NCBI RefSeq assembly: GCF_001649575.2
Contig: NC_051450.1
Coordinates: 12,487,980-12,551,979 of the forward strand
DNA length: 64,000 nt
Source of the DNA: Kryptolebias marmoratus
Taxonomy: Eukaryota; Chordata; Actinopteri; Cyprinodontiformes; Rivulidae
Direction: 5' to 3'
Shown here: piece by piece, positions 11,401 to 24,480 of the stretch
Numbering within the stretch: the stretch's first letter is position 1
How the letters are laid out: every line of letters begins with the position of its first letter
The notes under the pieces: model-generated
Databases searched by the model: none
The model's input: the letters and a program-made list of their open reading frames with translations, nothing else
Told to the model about the DNA's origin: nothing
Translations under genes and position numbers: made by a program

Positions 11401-12759
11401 ATAACTTTTATTTCAAAAAACTTATCAACTTTTACATGCAAGTGTGAGAAAGAAACTTTGAGTGCCTGCAGTCTGAACAAAGTGTTTACCACTTGTAACA
11501 CAGCCTGTTTTAGATGGGACTGTTATGCTGCCATCATGGCTTCTCAGTTTGTTTAAAAAGTTCAAAAACTGAATCAAGGAGAAAAACTAATTAGCCTTTT
11601 AGATGGCAGTGATTATCTCCAATCTGAATATATACTGTATGTAAATCTGTCACGGAGAAACACATCATTTCTCTGATTATGCTACAGGGTCAACCTTGGC
11701 GCCTTCGCCAGGACTATGTAACCCATTATGTTTGGGAGCAAAAAGAAACAGACAGAAGCTGCTAGAGACCATGAAATGTGATCATCCTTGCTCCCTTTGA
11801 TGCCCTCAGGATGTATGAATGAATTATACATCTGGTTAGAAATAGCAAGAAATAGTTTTTATGCTGTCAATTTTGAAAAATAGTTCAAACTTAACATTAT
11901 TGGTCAGTAAAAAATTGAGGATGAATGAACCCAGTGTGATCCATAGATCGTATATATCTAGTTCTCTGACTGAAACCAAGAAGTTTGAAGTCCAAATCAT
12001 TGTTTTAACGTGTTGACTCTTCTTGATTCATGTAGTTCATTCTTTGCTGCGGTACATTCAAATATTCATTTTCTAAACACATTTAGTTGTTAAAGATCAT
12101 GTAGCACCATGTTTGTGTGGGAGTTAATGGGTCTCAGGTTCCAAAAATACAACATGGCAACTCCTATCATTTATACAGATGTGAACATTCTCGCTCCAAA
12201 AACTCCTCTTCTGTGACTCCCATTGTTAACAATTAAGTCACCACAGTTATTACAGCAAAATATAATCATTCCATTGAGCCATTATAACAAAAAAATGTGT
12301 ATAAAGTTAAAACAGTAGAAATAATTTAAATTCTCCACAAGTTTGCCAATGACAAGATGCTCATTTCCTTATAAATATCAAGATTTTGTGACCGTGGGTG
12401 GACTGACAGTGGCAGGGCCAGACAAATAGCTGTTAACGCTGCCTTTTTTTGCTCCGTCTGTGAGGCAGAGAGCAGAATGCAGCATTCCAACTGCTCCCTA
12501 CGCAGACATTTCCTCAGATCAAAGGCAGCTTTCACCACTGTGTCTTAATCAGAGGGAAACGTTAGACCAAGCTCACCGCTGGCCAGAGCAAGACAAGCAA
12601 AGCTGCACCGCAATTCTTCTTCGCTCGGATGGCTTTCAGCTGAAACCGAATACAGAAATGCACAGGATGGAATCGAGCTCCATCTACAAGTCTTACCCTA
12701 CATTCATTATTTTAAAAAATCTGCATTGTCAGGCTTTTTTTTTTCACAATGCTTCACTT

Positions 12760-13480
12760 TGAATTGTCTCTTTTGAATGAGATGGGAAATAAAGTTGAGA
12801 ACAATCAGGAAAACTTCTTAGGAGCCAAGTTTAGGATGAACTAATTTGTCTCCCTCCTTATAATTGGTTAGGAGGGCCTGGAAACTTCATAATGATGGCC
12901 TTCACCACAAAGGCCTTCCCCCGAGGATCTGGAGAAATCCACATATCAGCCAGACATTAACAGGCTAAAAGATTAGACTGAATTAGCCCCTCCGCTTCTC
13001 TGCGGCTCCCCACTGGACCAGTCTGCTGTGACAAAAGACCCCAGGAGGAGGAGAGGATGGCTGAAAGGAGGGAGGGATAGGAAAAAGTGCGGGTTTTAGA
13101 GGGAGGTTAAAGGAGTGATGGAAAAGAATAAGAGACCTGGCCCGCAGTTTGTTTCACAGAGTGACCTTGAGCAAGGCCAGGGGGAGCGGAACAGCCTAAT
13201 TACAACCTCCGCCCCCGTCCCCTGATCCCCTACCAGCCTCCTTTGTCCCTCCACTTCACAGCCCCCCTAATGAAAGAGCTCAGGCCAGGGTCAATAATGA
13301 GCACCGAGGAGTGGAAACAACTGACAGACACAGAAGCATGTAGGACACATGTGAGCATACAAACTTCATCCTCGTGGAACTGTTCTGTAATTAGCCCAAA
13401 GGGGCTGCGAGGCAATTTTAGAGACTTTCACTTTGTTCAGGTGCGCGACGAGATGGTGCTGAAGCATGTGTGATCTACGA
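12760..13480. promoter_or_regulatory. Candidate regulatory block (intron 4)
   Basis: A non-repetitive stretch with TAATTGG near 12861-12867, a row of ATTA-type sites at about 12955-12990, GACCTGG/TGACCTTGAG nuclear-receptor-like half sites near 13135-13170, and TCAATAATGAGC near 13290. It looks conserved but was not aligned. Confidence 0.3.
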
Positions 13481-13984
13481 TGGGAAATCTCAGCGAACTC
13501 AGTTGTCACGGATTTGTTTTTCCATTTTCATTCGATTTGTGTGCCGTTGAGCATCAGCTGTCAAAAAGCTGGTGAGGAATTCCTCATTTCTTCAACACCT
13601 TTCAGGCCACGGTGAGGGCAACTTCAGCCAAAACAGGCGTGTGTGTGTGTGTATGAGAGTATGTTTATGATAAGCAAGGCATACCCCCGCACGCCACCAT
13701 TTACACGCCTCATTTACAGAGAACACAACACAGCTGCAGGCTGAGGTTCACACTGTTGTCACAGGGGTCAGCATGCATCTCGCATATGTACAAACTAAAG
13801 CACTTAAAAAACAAATACCAAGTATTCCATGAAGGATTGCATATCGCCCACCTCCTTTCATGCCAGAGTTCATGCCAGATCATCTTATGCTGAGAAGGGA
13901 TGGAGTTACAGCTGTTTTGGTCAAACATTGCAAACGATGTTATGAACAAGCTCATGTGATAATGTGAGCTCTCGTACGGTGTGT

Positions 13985-14185
13985 TAGTGCTCAGAGAACG
14001 TGTTGAGGATGACTCTCAGCTACTAACAACCTTTGATAAGATCGATTAGCTGTGATTGCTATCATGAATGGAATTGACTCCAAAAGTTAACTGTTTGTAG
14101 ATCTACATCCATTTATTAATTTCTGAGAGTTTTAATGAAGTCCATCCAGTGATTCATGAGATATTTTCCTGACAGGCAGATACAG
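13985..14185 (+). repeat. Fish tandem-type repeat, one degenerate unit
   Basis: Shares the order GACTCTCAGCTACTA, GATTAGCTGTGATTGCTATC, TTGACTCCAAAAGTTAAC, TAGATCTACATCC, TTAATGAAGTCCATCCAGTG and TTCATGAGATATTTT with the other copies in this window. It is shortened in the middle. Confidence 0.75.
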
Positions 14186-16329
14186 CTGACTCTGATGGTT
14201 AAGTTTTAATTTTAGCTCAGTATATGTACTCTATATTTTCTGCTTAACCTAAAGAACGGAGGAGGAGGATTTCAGCCTGTTGAAAGGCGAGAATGTAGAA
14301 AAACAGTTCAGTCAGCGCACGAACAGAAGTCAGGAGGCAGATGGAGCGTGTGAAGATATAAACTATGTGTTGGAGAGGAAAGGGTGGATAAAGAAGAGTT
14401 ACAACAAAAAGGGAGCTGGACAAAAAAGGGGAGAACAAAGATGTCTCAGGGGGTACAGAGCCAGGTGTGAGGGGATTTGAGGAGGACAACAGAGAGATGG
14501 ATCGTTCAGAGGAGTGCGGCGTGTCTCTGGGAGAAAGTGCAAGACCCGATCCTCGGTTTTCAGCTCTTCTCTGCAGGGCCGCGATCATCTTAGCATCTGC
14601 CAGCGTGCATTAATCAACGTGACAAATGAAAGTAATCTGACAAAGAGCAGTGTGTGTGCGCAGGAACGCTCACCCTGTGTGTGTACGAGTAGGTGTGTGC
14701 CGTTTTAGATACACCTGATTTGAGATTTACATCAAAGTTGTACCGCAGGGTTTTCAGGCTGCTTTTTTCTCGGAGAGAAAATTCTACTTCAGACCCTTCT
14801 ATTTCTGCTCATACTGTGAGTTTACAATCCCTATTAACCTGCAGAGAACACATCCAGCAAACACGACACAAGGAGTGCCTGAGCTTTTCACATATGGAAG
14901 CCATTTCCCTTCACGTGGCCTCAATTAAACCAGCCAGCGCTTCTTTTAAGGCATTGTATGTTTACGCTTGGCGGTCTGTGGGTTATAAACTGTCGTCCTA
15001 TTTCACTGGATGAATATACACTTGTCATGTGTAAATATGCACACAAAAGATTTAGGGTTTTCACATAAGCAGACAAGCCTTGAATCTGAGTTGGGAACAA
15101 GGTTGTATCAACACTAATAACATTTTGAAAGAAAACTGTAAAGACAACACAGATGCTGGGAAGGATTCATTTAAGCAAAGCAAGTAGCACTGTAGCACAT
15201 GTGGTGGTATTAACACAGTGTCCTACTAAAACAGTGAAAGTTCATCAGAAAATGCTTTTGGTTCCAACAAAAAAAAGATTGTACTTAAAATAGGACAAAA
15301 ATTTCCATTTATGTATTTCCAAACTGGTTAGACTGTAATGTGCATGAATATTAGGCTGTTCTATTTATGTATTAAAAAGTCAAACAAACCAGCTTCATAA
15401 AGCAGCTAGCATCTGCCTTAATTTCTAAAGCTCAGTATTGCTATCAGTAATGGAATATATTGGAAATGTAGCGCACACTTACACCTGTAGCCACAAGGGG
15501 GTTGAGTGAGGTGGGAACTGAGTTTTGTTTTGGAGGGAACTGGAATCAGTCAGGTGTCAGGTCCTGCGCTGACTGAGGCTGACAGCATCACACATCCACT
15601 ACCCCCCTCCAACTTCACCTCAGTCCCACCACCTCATAGAAACCCGCACCCCCTCATCCACACCCAGCCCCCTAACCCACCCATCCAAACAGCACAATGC
15701 TGCTGCCACCACACTCTGAAAGCCTAAACCAGAGAGGAGGAAAAGAAGGGCTCCTGACAGCGGAAACAGAAGCACTTTAAAGCTCCAAACCCTTTCACTG
15801 AGATCAAAGGGCCATAGGAGCAGAGCCAGCTGAGACCCAAGGAGAGAGGAAAGGGAGCTGAGACAAGGGGAGGAAGAAGACAGACAAGGCAGAGACTGAG
15901 AGACACAAACACATATTCAAAGTTTGTGATGATTCAGTGGGAAAGTCTTCATTAAGTTTTGCCACTTAAGCATATTCTAATGAATGTAGATGACCTAAAT
16001 TCAACTCATTTTTATATTTTAATCAAGTTGACTTTATGACAAACCAGCCTTCAATTAATAATAAATAGATACCTAACTGCCCAGGTGTATTATAGGTACC
16101 ACACAAATACAAAAACAACCAGTAGGTTATTTTTAAAAGCTGCCCACAAAGAACTGTTTTTCAGATTGAGCAAACATATAAAGCTAGTAACTGAAGTACC
16201 TCAAGTAAAGTGTGTGTGTCCAGTACTGAGGCAGAGATGTTACGTACTGAAATCCATCTGTGCAGAGTACAAAACAACTGACTGGCACTGAAATAACCAG
16301 GTCAATTTATACATATAAATAATATATAT

Positions 16330-16860
16330 TAGGCTCCCTTGCTTCACTTCAATTAGTAGAAAACTGGTTTGGATCAATTGAGGTGTTTTTAAGTGAAACA
16401 GGAACATTTCTGTTGAGGTTCAGCCATTTTGCCTACACAACAACAGTGATGGGATTCTCTGATATTGAAACTTTTTGAACCCAGGTCTCAGAGAGGGAGT
16501 TTTTCGAGACCCCTGGCACTGGTGTGAAATTGCACATGCACAAGGGATGGCTGCAATCATCCTTTTTCCTGCGCTTGCATGAGTAAATCAATACCGGTAA
16601 CAATAGCAGAAAGCAGGGTTGTTTCTGCTACTCAATGTATATTCACCATTTTGGATGTGACTGCTCCCATGCTTGAGAAGCTGTGGTGTCTGCGTGCATG
16701 TGTGTGTCGTTGAAATACAAAAATCACATCAGCAGCTAGTGAAGTGGCATGGAGCACAGGATTATTGTGTGAATGTGTACCTTTTACACAATCAACATCA
16801 GAAAATCTTACAATTCCAAGAGATCGTTCATCATGTGAACAGGGCCTTAGTTTTATTTTG
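16330..16860. mobile_element. Possible DNA-transposon relic
   Basis: The stretch has features of fish non-autonomous elements, such as GAACCCAGGTCTCAGAGAGG, GAGACCCCTGGCACTGGTGT and, at the far side, CATGTGAACAGGGCCTTAG. Ends and target duplication are not resolved, so this is a tentative call. Confidence 0.3.
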
Positions 16861-16975
16861 TTCTTGTCATATAGGGAAAGTGCATCTTCACTTGTGACGG
16901 TATCCCGATTTCCAATATCATTCAACCTCTTGAATTACCGTTTTGGTCCGTCTGTCCATCCATTCATCCATCAAG

Positions 16976-17420
16976 GAAGAAGGGAAGTCCAAACAGCCCT
17001 TTCCTCAGCAATACTCTCCAGCTCCTCCTGGGGCATCCCAATGGGTTCCCAGGCCTGAGAGGATATATAATCCCTCCAGTGTGTTCTGAGTCTGCCCTGG
17101 GGTCTCTTCACAGTGGGATGTGCCCAGAAGACCCTAACCCTAACCTATGGTCATGAGCTATAGCTCATGACCATAGGTTAGGGATGGAATGTAGTTGAAC
17201 CAGTAAATCAAGGACCTTCCCGTGAGACTTAGCTCCTACTTTACAACAACAGACTGGAGCAACTCCCTCATTACTGCAGATGAAGCCGCGATCCACAATC
17301 CATCTCCTGCACCAGCTTGCCATCACTCATGAACAAGACACCAAGATACCTAAACTCCTCCGCTTGAGGCAGAGACTCACCCCCAACCCGGAGGGAGCAT
17401 TTCACGTTATTCAAGCATTT
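16976..17420 (-). mobile_element. LINE (non-LTR retrotransposon) fragment
   Basis: Read on the minus strand, the sequence near 16985-17125 encodes the typical C-terminal end of a fish LINE ORF2. It has a basic GR-rich stretch, then WRDYIS, then AWEPIGMPQEEL. The stretch 17180-17420 matches an upstream part of the same reading frame, so the middle is deleted. A perfect 46-bp palindrome marks the join. The fragment is non-coding. Confidence 0.65.
17138..17183. repeat. Perfect 46-bp palindrome
   Basis: Two 23-bp arms meet at 17160/17161 with no spacer and no mismatch. The right arm starts TAGCTCATGACCATAGG and the outer edge reads CCCTAACC. The right arm belongs to the LINE fragment and the left arm is its inverted copy. 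Confidence 0.95.
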
Positions 17421-19599
17421 CATGTTTCAATTTATTGTCTGAATTGTTATTTATTGCAGGAGCAAACATAAACTACCCATCCTGACACAGTACTGATAGC
17501 TGGTAGCTACATATTTAGCATCAGTAGCCCATTACTAACCCTATTATACACAAAAGATATGTTAAAATATAAAGTCAAATAAGCTTTTTTTCTTTAATTT
17601 TTGCCTTGACATTAGTATATCAGTGAAAGCAGATAACTTATTGAGTAGACTTCGTAATAAAAGACTGGCACACACTACAAAACATGGCGTAAAGCCATTT
17701 TAGTCCAGCCTTAGTTTCTGCTTTAAGCTGTTCTTTTCTGACTGGTCAGGGGAGCCGAAGAGCTGGCAGGGTCTGATGAGGTTGCCAGGCGTTCAGAGTA
17801 ACTATGCCCCCCTAGCAGAGCTGCAAGGTCTCTGTGTGTGACCCCTCTCACATCAAAGGCCTGGGTGGGTCCAGGAGGTGGGGTAGGCTTCCTATTCATG
17901 GTCACATCAAGCAGGATTCCCTCTCGGTGGGATACCTCTGGAGGCGTGCCAGTCATTCCCATACAGTGTTCAGTCACACACACACAATCCAGGAGAATAC
18001 CCAACATTTTTTTCCCGCTCTCTGTGTGTTTTGCTCACACTCCGATTGCCTACATATAAGCAGCAGCTGGAACACACATACACACCGCCTGAACCATGTA
18101 AGGAACATGCCCATGGGCACGTATTGTTTCCACGCTGCTGGAGTGGCAACACACACATTTATCAACATGGAGTCAGAGTGTGTGACAGGCTCAAGTCATA
18201 ACAAAGCGGGTCCAGGTGTCAGAAGCTCCGCTTACAGCTTCTGTTTCTGTGTCCTCCAAAGCAACCCACTCAAGTTGGGTCACACACAACAAACGCCTGT
18301 TGTTTTAAATCGAGACTCTGCAAAGTTATGGGAATTTAAACTTTATCAGAAAAGACAGAATCACATCTTTTCACTTGCTCTCGTTCCAAATTGTTGTTTT
18401 AACCAAAAAAAAGAAGGGTGAGGAAAAAAAGGGATATGTTTTCCACTCAGCAGCACTTTTTTGTTCTCATGTTCTGTTTTGAAAATCTTTTATTTTTTTC
18501 CACACTGCAATTAAATGTAATTTTCAGCCATTGAGATAAGAACGACTATCAAAACAATTCGGAGCAAGAAAATGAAAACATGAAAGTAAAATTGCACAAA
18601 TTGAGCCGGCCTTTTTTTTTTCCTGTAATTTTCCAGTGGGGGCTAGAGTCAGGTCTTTTTTTTTTTTCTTTTTTTTTTTTTTGCTTGATTTTGCCATTTA
18701 CAAATAGGCCAGTCGCTTTGAATGCAACATTCTGCCTTCATGCCCGCTAAGCAAATATGCGCTTGATTGCTTTCCTCTTTTTCAAAGCAAGAGAGGAAGC
18801 ACAGGTGGAATTAGATCTCAGTCAGTATTCGGAGTTCCTCTGGCATGCCTCGGGCTAAAGAGAAAACTAGAGGGGACTCCTGGGTGTTAAAGTGTTAAAT
18901 TTCTGAAAGCAGAGAGGAAGCACATCTATCTTTCTTCTTTGCTCTCGAGCATTGTCTCGATGGCACCGATGCCTGTACACAAACATTCAACCGGCGCCTG
19001 CAGCCAAACAAGGCTTGGGTTCCACACTCCATCGCCTTTCGTAACCCATCAAGTCGGGTAATGAGAGCACATGTCCGTGCGTCAGGGGTGCAAACCTACA
19101 GGTGAGGCGGTGGCGTGGCGAATGACTGTGGCCGGGGGGAGGTTTCACGCCGCACGCTCCCCGCCTCCCTCTCCACCTCAGTTCACCACGTCACACTGGG
19201 CTGCAGGAATGAGCAGCTTCACGGATGGGCCTGAGCAAATCCCAAACAATACACGGCGCTACAAGACGGCGGAGACACGCAGCTGGAGATGGTTAATCCT
19301 TCAGACAGAGAGCTGAGGTACAACAAGGAAGAAAAAATAAGGGGGGGAGTGGAAGGGATGAGGAAGAAGCACAGGAGCATCAGGTAGAAGACACTGGAAT
19401 ATATGTTGCCTTCTCAGCACCAAAAGTCTCCTTTTCAAAGTGAAATCCATCACGTTTTCCTTCCTAACACATACTTCTTCTTACAGAGGAGAGCAAGCAG
19501 AGAAACGCTGGACAGAAGAAAGGCAAGCGCTGGTGGGAAAGTGAACAGACACAGCCTACTTTATTCTGGCCATTTCATCCATCTTGTTGGGCTAATAAA

Positions 19600-20080
19600 A
19601 CGTCAAGTGGAGTTCCTTGATATTTAATCATGAAGGGGGCCGAATGCGTTGGTCGGTGCCGCGCTCAGGCTTGATGAAGCTCTGCGAGGCTTAAGCTTAA
19701 ATTTCCAGACCTGTGGAAATTTCGGACAGACCCAACGGAGGACAGTCAGAGAGCTGCGACTTATATGCAAATACACGAGGAATTCCTAATGAGCACACTT
19801 TGGGAAACTCATCCGTTCGTACTTTGGCCTGGTTTATTCCTATTAAACTGAACTTTCATTCCTAATTTAGTAAAAATCACTTGTGCGGAAATGTCAAAGA
19901 AATGATGGACATGCAACAAGTGCGTGACTCTGCTCCCACCAGACGACCGCAATGTAAAACACTTCACAAGCTGGTGCCCTTCTCAAAGAGAAGCGAGGTA
20001 TCATGGGAGACGAACTCAGCGAGGGGGCTTCTTTGTGGCCCATGCTTCAAACAACATGATTAGATGAAACCCTTCCCTAC
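19600..20080. promoter_or_regulatory. Candidate regulatory block with octamer and hairpin (intron 4)
   Basis: Contains a perfect POU octamer ATGCAAAT at 19765-19772, the palindrome TTAAGCTTAA at 19691-19700, and a 9-bp stem AAATTTCCA / TGGAAATTT (19699-19707 and 19714-19722) with a 6-base loop. The sequence is repeat-free over more than 400 bp. Function is inferred. Confidence 0.35.
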
Positions 20081-21499
20081 CACGCTATCAGATGTAATGG
20101 ACGCCACATGTGATAAGTGAGATAAATGATTGAGAGAAAAGGGTTTTTTTGTGTGTGTGTGAACCTCAGCCACCCTAAACGGCGTCCTATAACAAAACAT
20201 GTGGTAATTTTTCACGCTGTTTTGTTTGGGTTGCCTTCAATCATTTACCCGAGCAGGAGAGTCCAAAGGGAAGAAGGAAAGGAAGGGAGGGATGGAAGGA
20301 GAGGATGGAAAATAAGGGGAGGTGGGGAGGATTTATGACCCTGTTCCCTTGGTCTCGTTACTTGCTATAACTGGCCCCCAGAGTGGGATCGTAGGGTCTG
20401 GAGCCCAGAGATCAGAGTAATGGAAATTCCACATTTCTACACGGCTACAGCATGACGTCTGTAGGGCACAAGTTAAGTTGGGAAAAAACATTAAAAAAAA
20501 TTTTTTAGATCATTTAAACAATTTTTTTTCTGTAGCTTCCTTAAAAAAAGTTAATTCCTTTCAATATTTTAAAAAAAAATCAGTTTTTCTAATGGGAAGC
20601 GCTGTTTGAAACTGCATGTTGAGGTTGTTGAAACAAAGTGACGTGGTGTGCTGTCACATCCTGACAGACTTTTACTCTCTGGTAGGTTCTCACCAAAATA
20701 AAAGGAGGGTCGTTAAGAAAACCAATTAAGAGGCTCATAAAACTGACAGCCAGCCACGCCCTTTAAATAACTTAGAAGTGCTTAAACAAGTGGGTTCCTC
20801 GTGAATCACAAAAATTAAAAATTAGTTACGCATTTATAGTGTAGCTGTCCAATAAATTTTAAATATAGGCAAAGAAGATGACTGAGATCATTAATCAATG
20901 GATTACTGTGATATTTTTTTAATAAATGATTATTTTTTCAGCACTCAAAAACACTGAGTGCTTTGTTTTGACATTAACTATGAATTTTCGAATTGACAGT
21001 AAATGTAAAAGAAAATACGCCAGCTTTTTTTCATAATACAACTCACTAAAGTGTTATGACACCTGGAAATATTATTGCCAAATCAATTAAAACTGGAAAT
21101 ACAGAAATCCAAAGAAAAGGCCCCACTTTAAAATGCACATTTTAATTAATTCATTGCCGAATTAGTAGCAGTTTTGTCAACTAAAATCAGACGTCTGAGA
21201 TTGACCGTAAGATGGTCGGCAAACTGATAAATGACTAATAAAATTTAAATTTATTTCGATTTGTAAGTGAAAAATAAAAGGTGCAGAATGGTGACAACAA
21301 AATGAAATTAAAAGATAAAACAAAATAAATTGTTTCAAACCTGTGTGTGTGTGTGTTTAGCCACGGCTGCACACACACACTCTCACAGAGCTGTTGGCAC
21401 CTGCCTGTTATCTCTCCCCTTCAGACCTGGTTTTCCATTGTGCTCCTTGGGAGAGCTACAAATTGAGATCTCAAACATGAAGAGGGGGTTAAATGACTC

Positions 21500-21960
21500 G
21501 CGTGTAGAAAATCCAATCCACTAATGTGTAACGTGCAAATTTGCAGGCCTCGTATTAGAGATTAATGTTTTCCCCTTTTATCGAGAGAAGTACCTGCTTT
21601 TCAAAGCTATTTGAATGCACTCTTTCATTTGAATCAACTAACATGGGGAGGAATTTCAAGTACAAAAAAAATGTATTTTTACTGAAGAAATAGCCAAGTG
21701 GAAATTGATTTGCATAAATAAAATGTTATGTAAGGGTTCAGAATACTATTAATTCACCTCAATAGCTTGCAATCACTGCTTGCCTTTAAGAGATACTAAA
21801 TCATTTAAAAGGGATTAAAAGGAAACATAAAAAATGCATTAGATATTTAATAACTAGGAGGAAATACAAACACACAGATTCCTCGAATGGGTAATCCGAG
21901 TAGAGATTTGGAGCATGTCTTAACAGATCTCTGCAGGTAATGACTCAACCCTAAAACCTT
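21500..21960. promoter_or_regulatory. Candidate regulatory block (intron 4)
   Basis: Non-repetitive and moderately AT-rich, with TGCAAATTTGCA at about 21534-21545 (a 12-bp palindrome that includes octamer-like halves), GAGATTAATG, GATTTGCATAAAT near 21708-21720 and ACTATTAATTCACC near 21746-21759. The density of POU and homeodomain-type cores suggests a conserved element. Confidence 0.3.
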
Positions 21961-22539
21961 TACAGGCCTTGTCAAGTATCCGCCGTGCCAAACTCCTTTT
22001 TTTTTTTTTTTTCTTTCAACCTGCTGAATCCATCAGGTGCCTTAAAATATCACGGTCCTGTGCACAGGCTGAAGGGAAAAAACGACTCCACCGGCCATTT
22101 AGGCTTCTGAAACTGGTGTATTACAAAAAAGAAAAAAGAAAAAAAGAAAAAAAAATAGATATACTGTAACTTCAATCTGCCCACATTTCTGCTTAGCCAT
22201 TTATCTCCTTTCTCTCTAAATCCTGAAATTGCCTCAGAAAAAAAAAAGAAAAAAAGAAGAGGGGGCGAGGGGGGGTAGTTTCCCCTACAGAGTGGCGCAC
22301 AACTTTCTTTCTTCCCCCTCCTATTTTTTTTCTTTCCCCCTCCTGTGAAAATTGAAGAGGCTTTATGTCAAATACGGCTAAAGTCAGCCTCTCCATATCA
22401 AACAACGCAGCGCGAAAATTACTGTGGCGATGATAAGGCTGCCAGATAGAGAGGAAGAGCAAAGAGGAAAGAGAGGGTGGGGGGGAGGATGGGTGGGGGG
22501 GGCACTGAAAGGAAGTGACTCTACTCAGTTATGCTGCAA

Positions 22540-22990
22540 AATTGGTATGACTGAATATTTTTCATTCAGGTGACTGATAGTATCGGTGAAACTGCAATGC
22601 AGATAAATAAAGGAGGCTTCTGTCAAGAATAAACACCATTAATCATGAAGCAAGCGACTGCGTGACCGCCTGTCCCCCCCTCCCCTCCACCCCTGACTTA
22701 CTCCATAGAGGAAGTATTAGAGACGGAGGGAGGGAGGGGGGAGAGAGCAGCTACAGTGGGGTTGACCCGTGAAGTCACACACCGAATGGGTTTTGGACAC
22801 TTGGAGGATGATGAAAAAGCAGCCTTCGACTCTCTGCCTCTGCGTTTTGGTGACAGCAGCCATATCTGGCCACGAGATTATCAGATGTGATGAAAAGAAT
22901 AAGCCAGGATTTCGGGGTGTAATTTATAGCTCCACTTTGCACTCGGTGCAAGGCGAGACATTATTTAAATCATGTGATTAATACTGAGAA
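22540..22990. promoter_or_regulatory. Candidate regulatory block (intron 4)
   Basis: A non-repetitive stretch split by a C/G-rich low-complexity run near 22674-22745. It contains CACCATTAATCATGAAGC near 22635 and CATGTGATTAATAC near 22972. It is similar in character to the neighbouring candidate at 21500-21960. Weak evidence only. Confidence 0.25.
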
Positions 22991-23149
22991 ACCTGATTTG
23001 GAGGCGGTGGGATGGGGGGTGCAAAAACACAATGTGGAAGAATTGAATCTTTTAAAAACATGTTAGAAAATTCAATATGATATGAAGAGAAGCTAAAATA
23101 ACTACTGACATCCACTTTGCCGCCTTGCATGCCAAAATTTCAAACAAAA

Positions 23150-23740
23150 ATCTTACATGACTTAGTTAATGTTCAGAGTATATGATAAGAATCGCTCTCA
23201 GCTACTACCATACCAAATCGTAGCTAAATATCTGTAAAATTACCTGAGTTGTAATCATTTATGGATTTGCTAAGGTCATTAATCTGTGACAGCCAACTTG
23301 AATCTTGTTGACTCCAGAAGTTAATCAGTTGTAGATGTCCAATCCATGATTACTTTCTGGAAGTTTCATTAATATCCATTCTCTGGCTCATGAAATATTC
23401 TGCTAACAGACAGGCAGTGTTGCCTCAGTAAGTTAATGACAAGTTTTGGGCAAAAATCTTGCAAGATCCTTCAGCATTCTGAGTATAGGTTGTGGATCAG
23501 TCTCAGCTACTACCACTGCAAATTTAGGGTCAAACTCTTTAAAACTGGCTGAAGTAGAGCAATTTTTCTCTTTGCTAAGGTCGGTTAGCTGTGGCGGCCA
23601 TCTTGAATCGAGTTGACCCCTAAAGTTAATCAGCTGTAGATGTACATCTGATTAATCCTTTCTGAAAGTTTCATTAAAATCTGTCCAGTGGTTCACGAGA
23701 TGTTTTGATAACAGGCAAACAAACACACGGACAGGCAGAG
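23150..23740 (+). repeat. Fish tandem-type repeat, two units
   Basis: Two consecutive units with a period of about 310 bp. Each holds a CTCAGCTACTACCA segment, a GCTAAGGTC segment, a 'GCC...CTTGAATC..GTTGAC' segment and a closing TCATGAAATATT/TCACGAGATGTT segment. Same orientation as the units near 14 kb and 33 kb. Non-coding. Confidence 0.85.
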
Positions 23741-24059
23741 GAAACAACACGATCTTCCACTTTTTACGGTACCAGATTATAATCATGTTGTTAATTTTAA
23801 ACACCAAACCAAAAGAAATAAAAATAGGTGCTGCTATGCACTTTAAAACTGTCAAATAAATGATCGAATGTGGCCTTGAACCAGATCTCATGAGTAACCA
23901 TTGATGAAACGGCTCTTTTCACCACATCTCCCCTCCAGCCGCAACAAAAGCTCCACCGGTTCCTTTTGTCTTATAGTTTTTGCAGTATATGTGGCTGCAT
24001 GTTGTGTGTGAGAATTGCAATGCTCTGCCTCGTCCCATCTGGAAGGAGGTGTTAAGATA

Positions 24060-24480
24060 AGACCGTAGTCTTTATGCTAAGCAACACGCCGCTCCTCTGC
24101 GCCGCCGATTGGGCACTCTGACAACAGTTTATGTAAATAGCCGGAGAAGTCGGCACACGTCTCAAAAAGAAAAGCAGAAGGCGTGTGGACACACCGCAGC
24201 GATGCTGTGCAGAAACGGACGAGATCCTGCATGAAGAAGTTTAAGGTACAGAGGGAACTCGAACCTTAAACTCGCACAGCGGCTCTCCCCTCTCAACTCC
24301 GAGTCAGGCCGAGGCGCGCAGCTGAACAAACACACCGCGCAGGCCGCGAACACGGACACACACTCGCCGCTTGAACGTGCAAGGCATGACTTTATTATCG
24401 CCCGCTGCTGCCGGCTTTTAAAGCTTCGGGTTTGGATTTCTCTACATAAACAAAGATTGTAAAACCACCCGTGACTCTGG
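24060..24480. promoter_or_regulatory. CpG-rich patch, possible enhancer or internal promoter
   Basis: CpG density rises sharply compared with the surrounding intron. An inverted CCAAT box (GATTGG, 24107-24112) lies in a GC-rich setting with GCCGCC. An inverted repeat GTTTAAGGT / ACCTTAAAC lies at 24239-24247 and 24263-24271. There is no clear TATA box and no exon. It may be a methylation-free regulatory patch or a start site for a non-coding or alternative transcript. Confidence 0.25.

Noticed and set aside
17138..17155. CCCTAACC repeats resembling telomere DNA
   Set aside because: Only two units, created as part of the palindrome in a LINE fragment. Not an interstitial telomere array.
17834..18421. 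195-codon open frame on the plus strand
   Set aside because: His/Ser/Cys-rich translation of CA-rich repeats with no family resemblance and no splice context.
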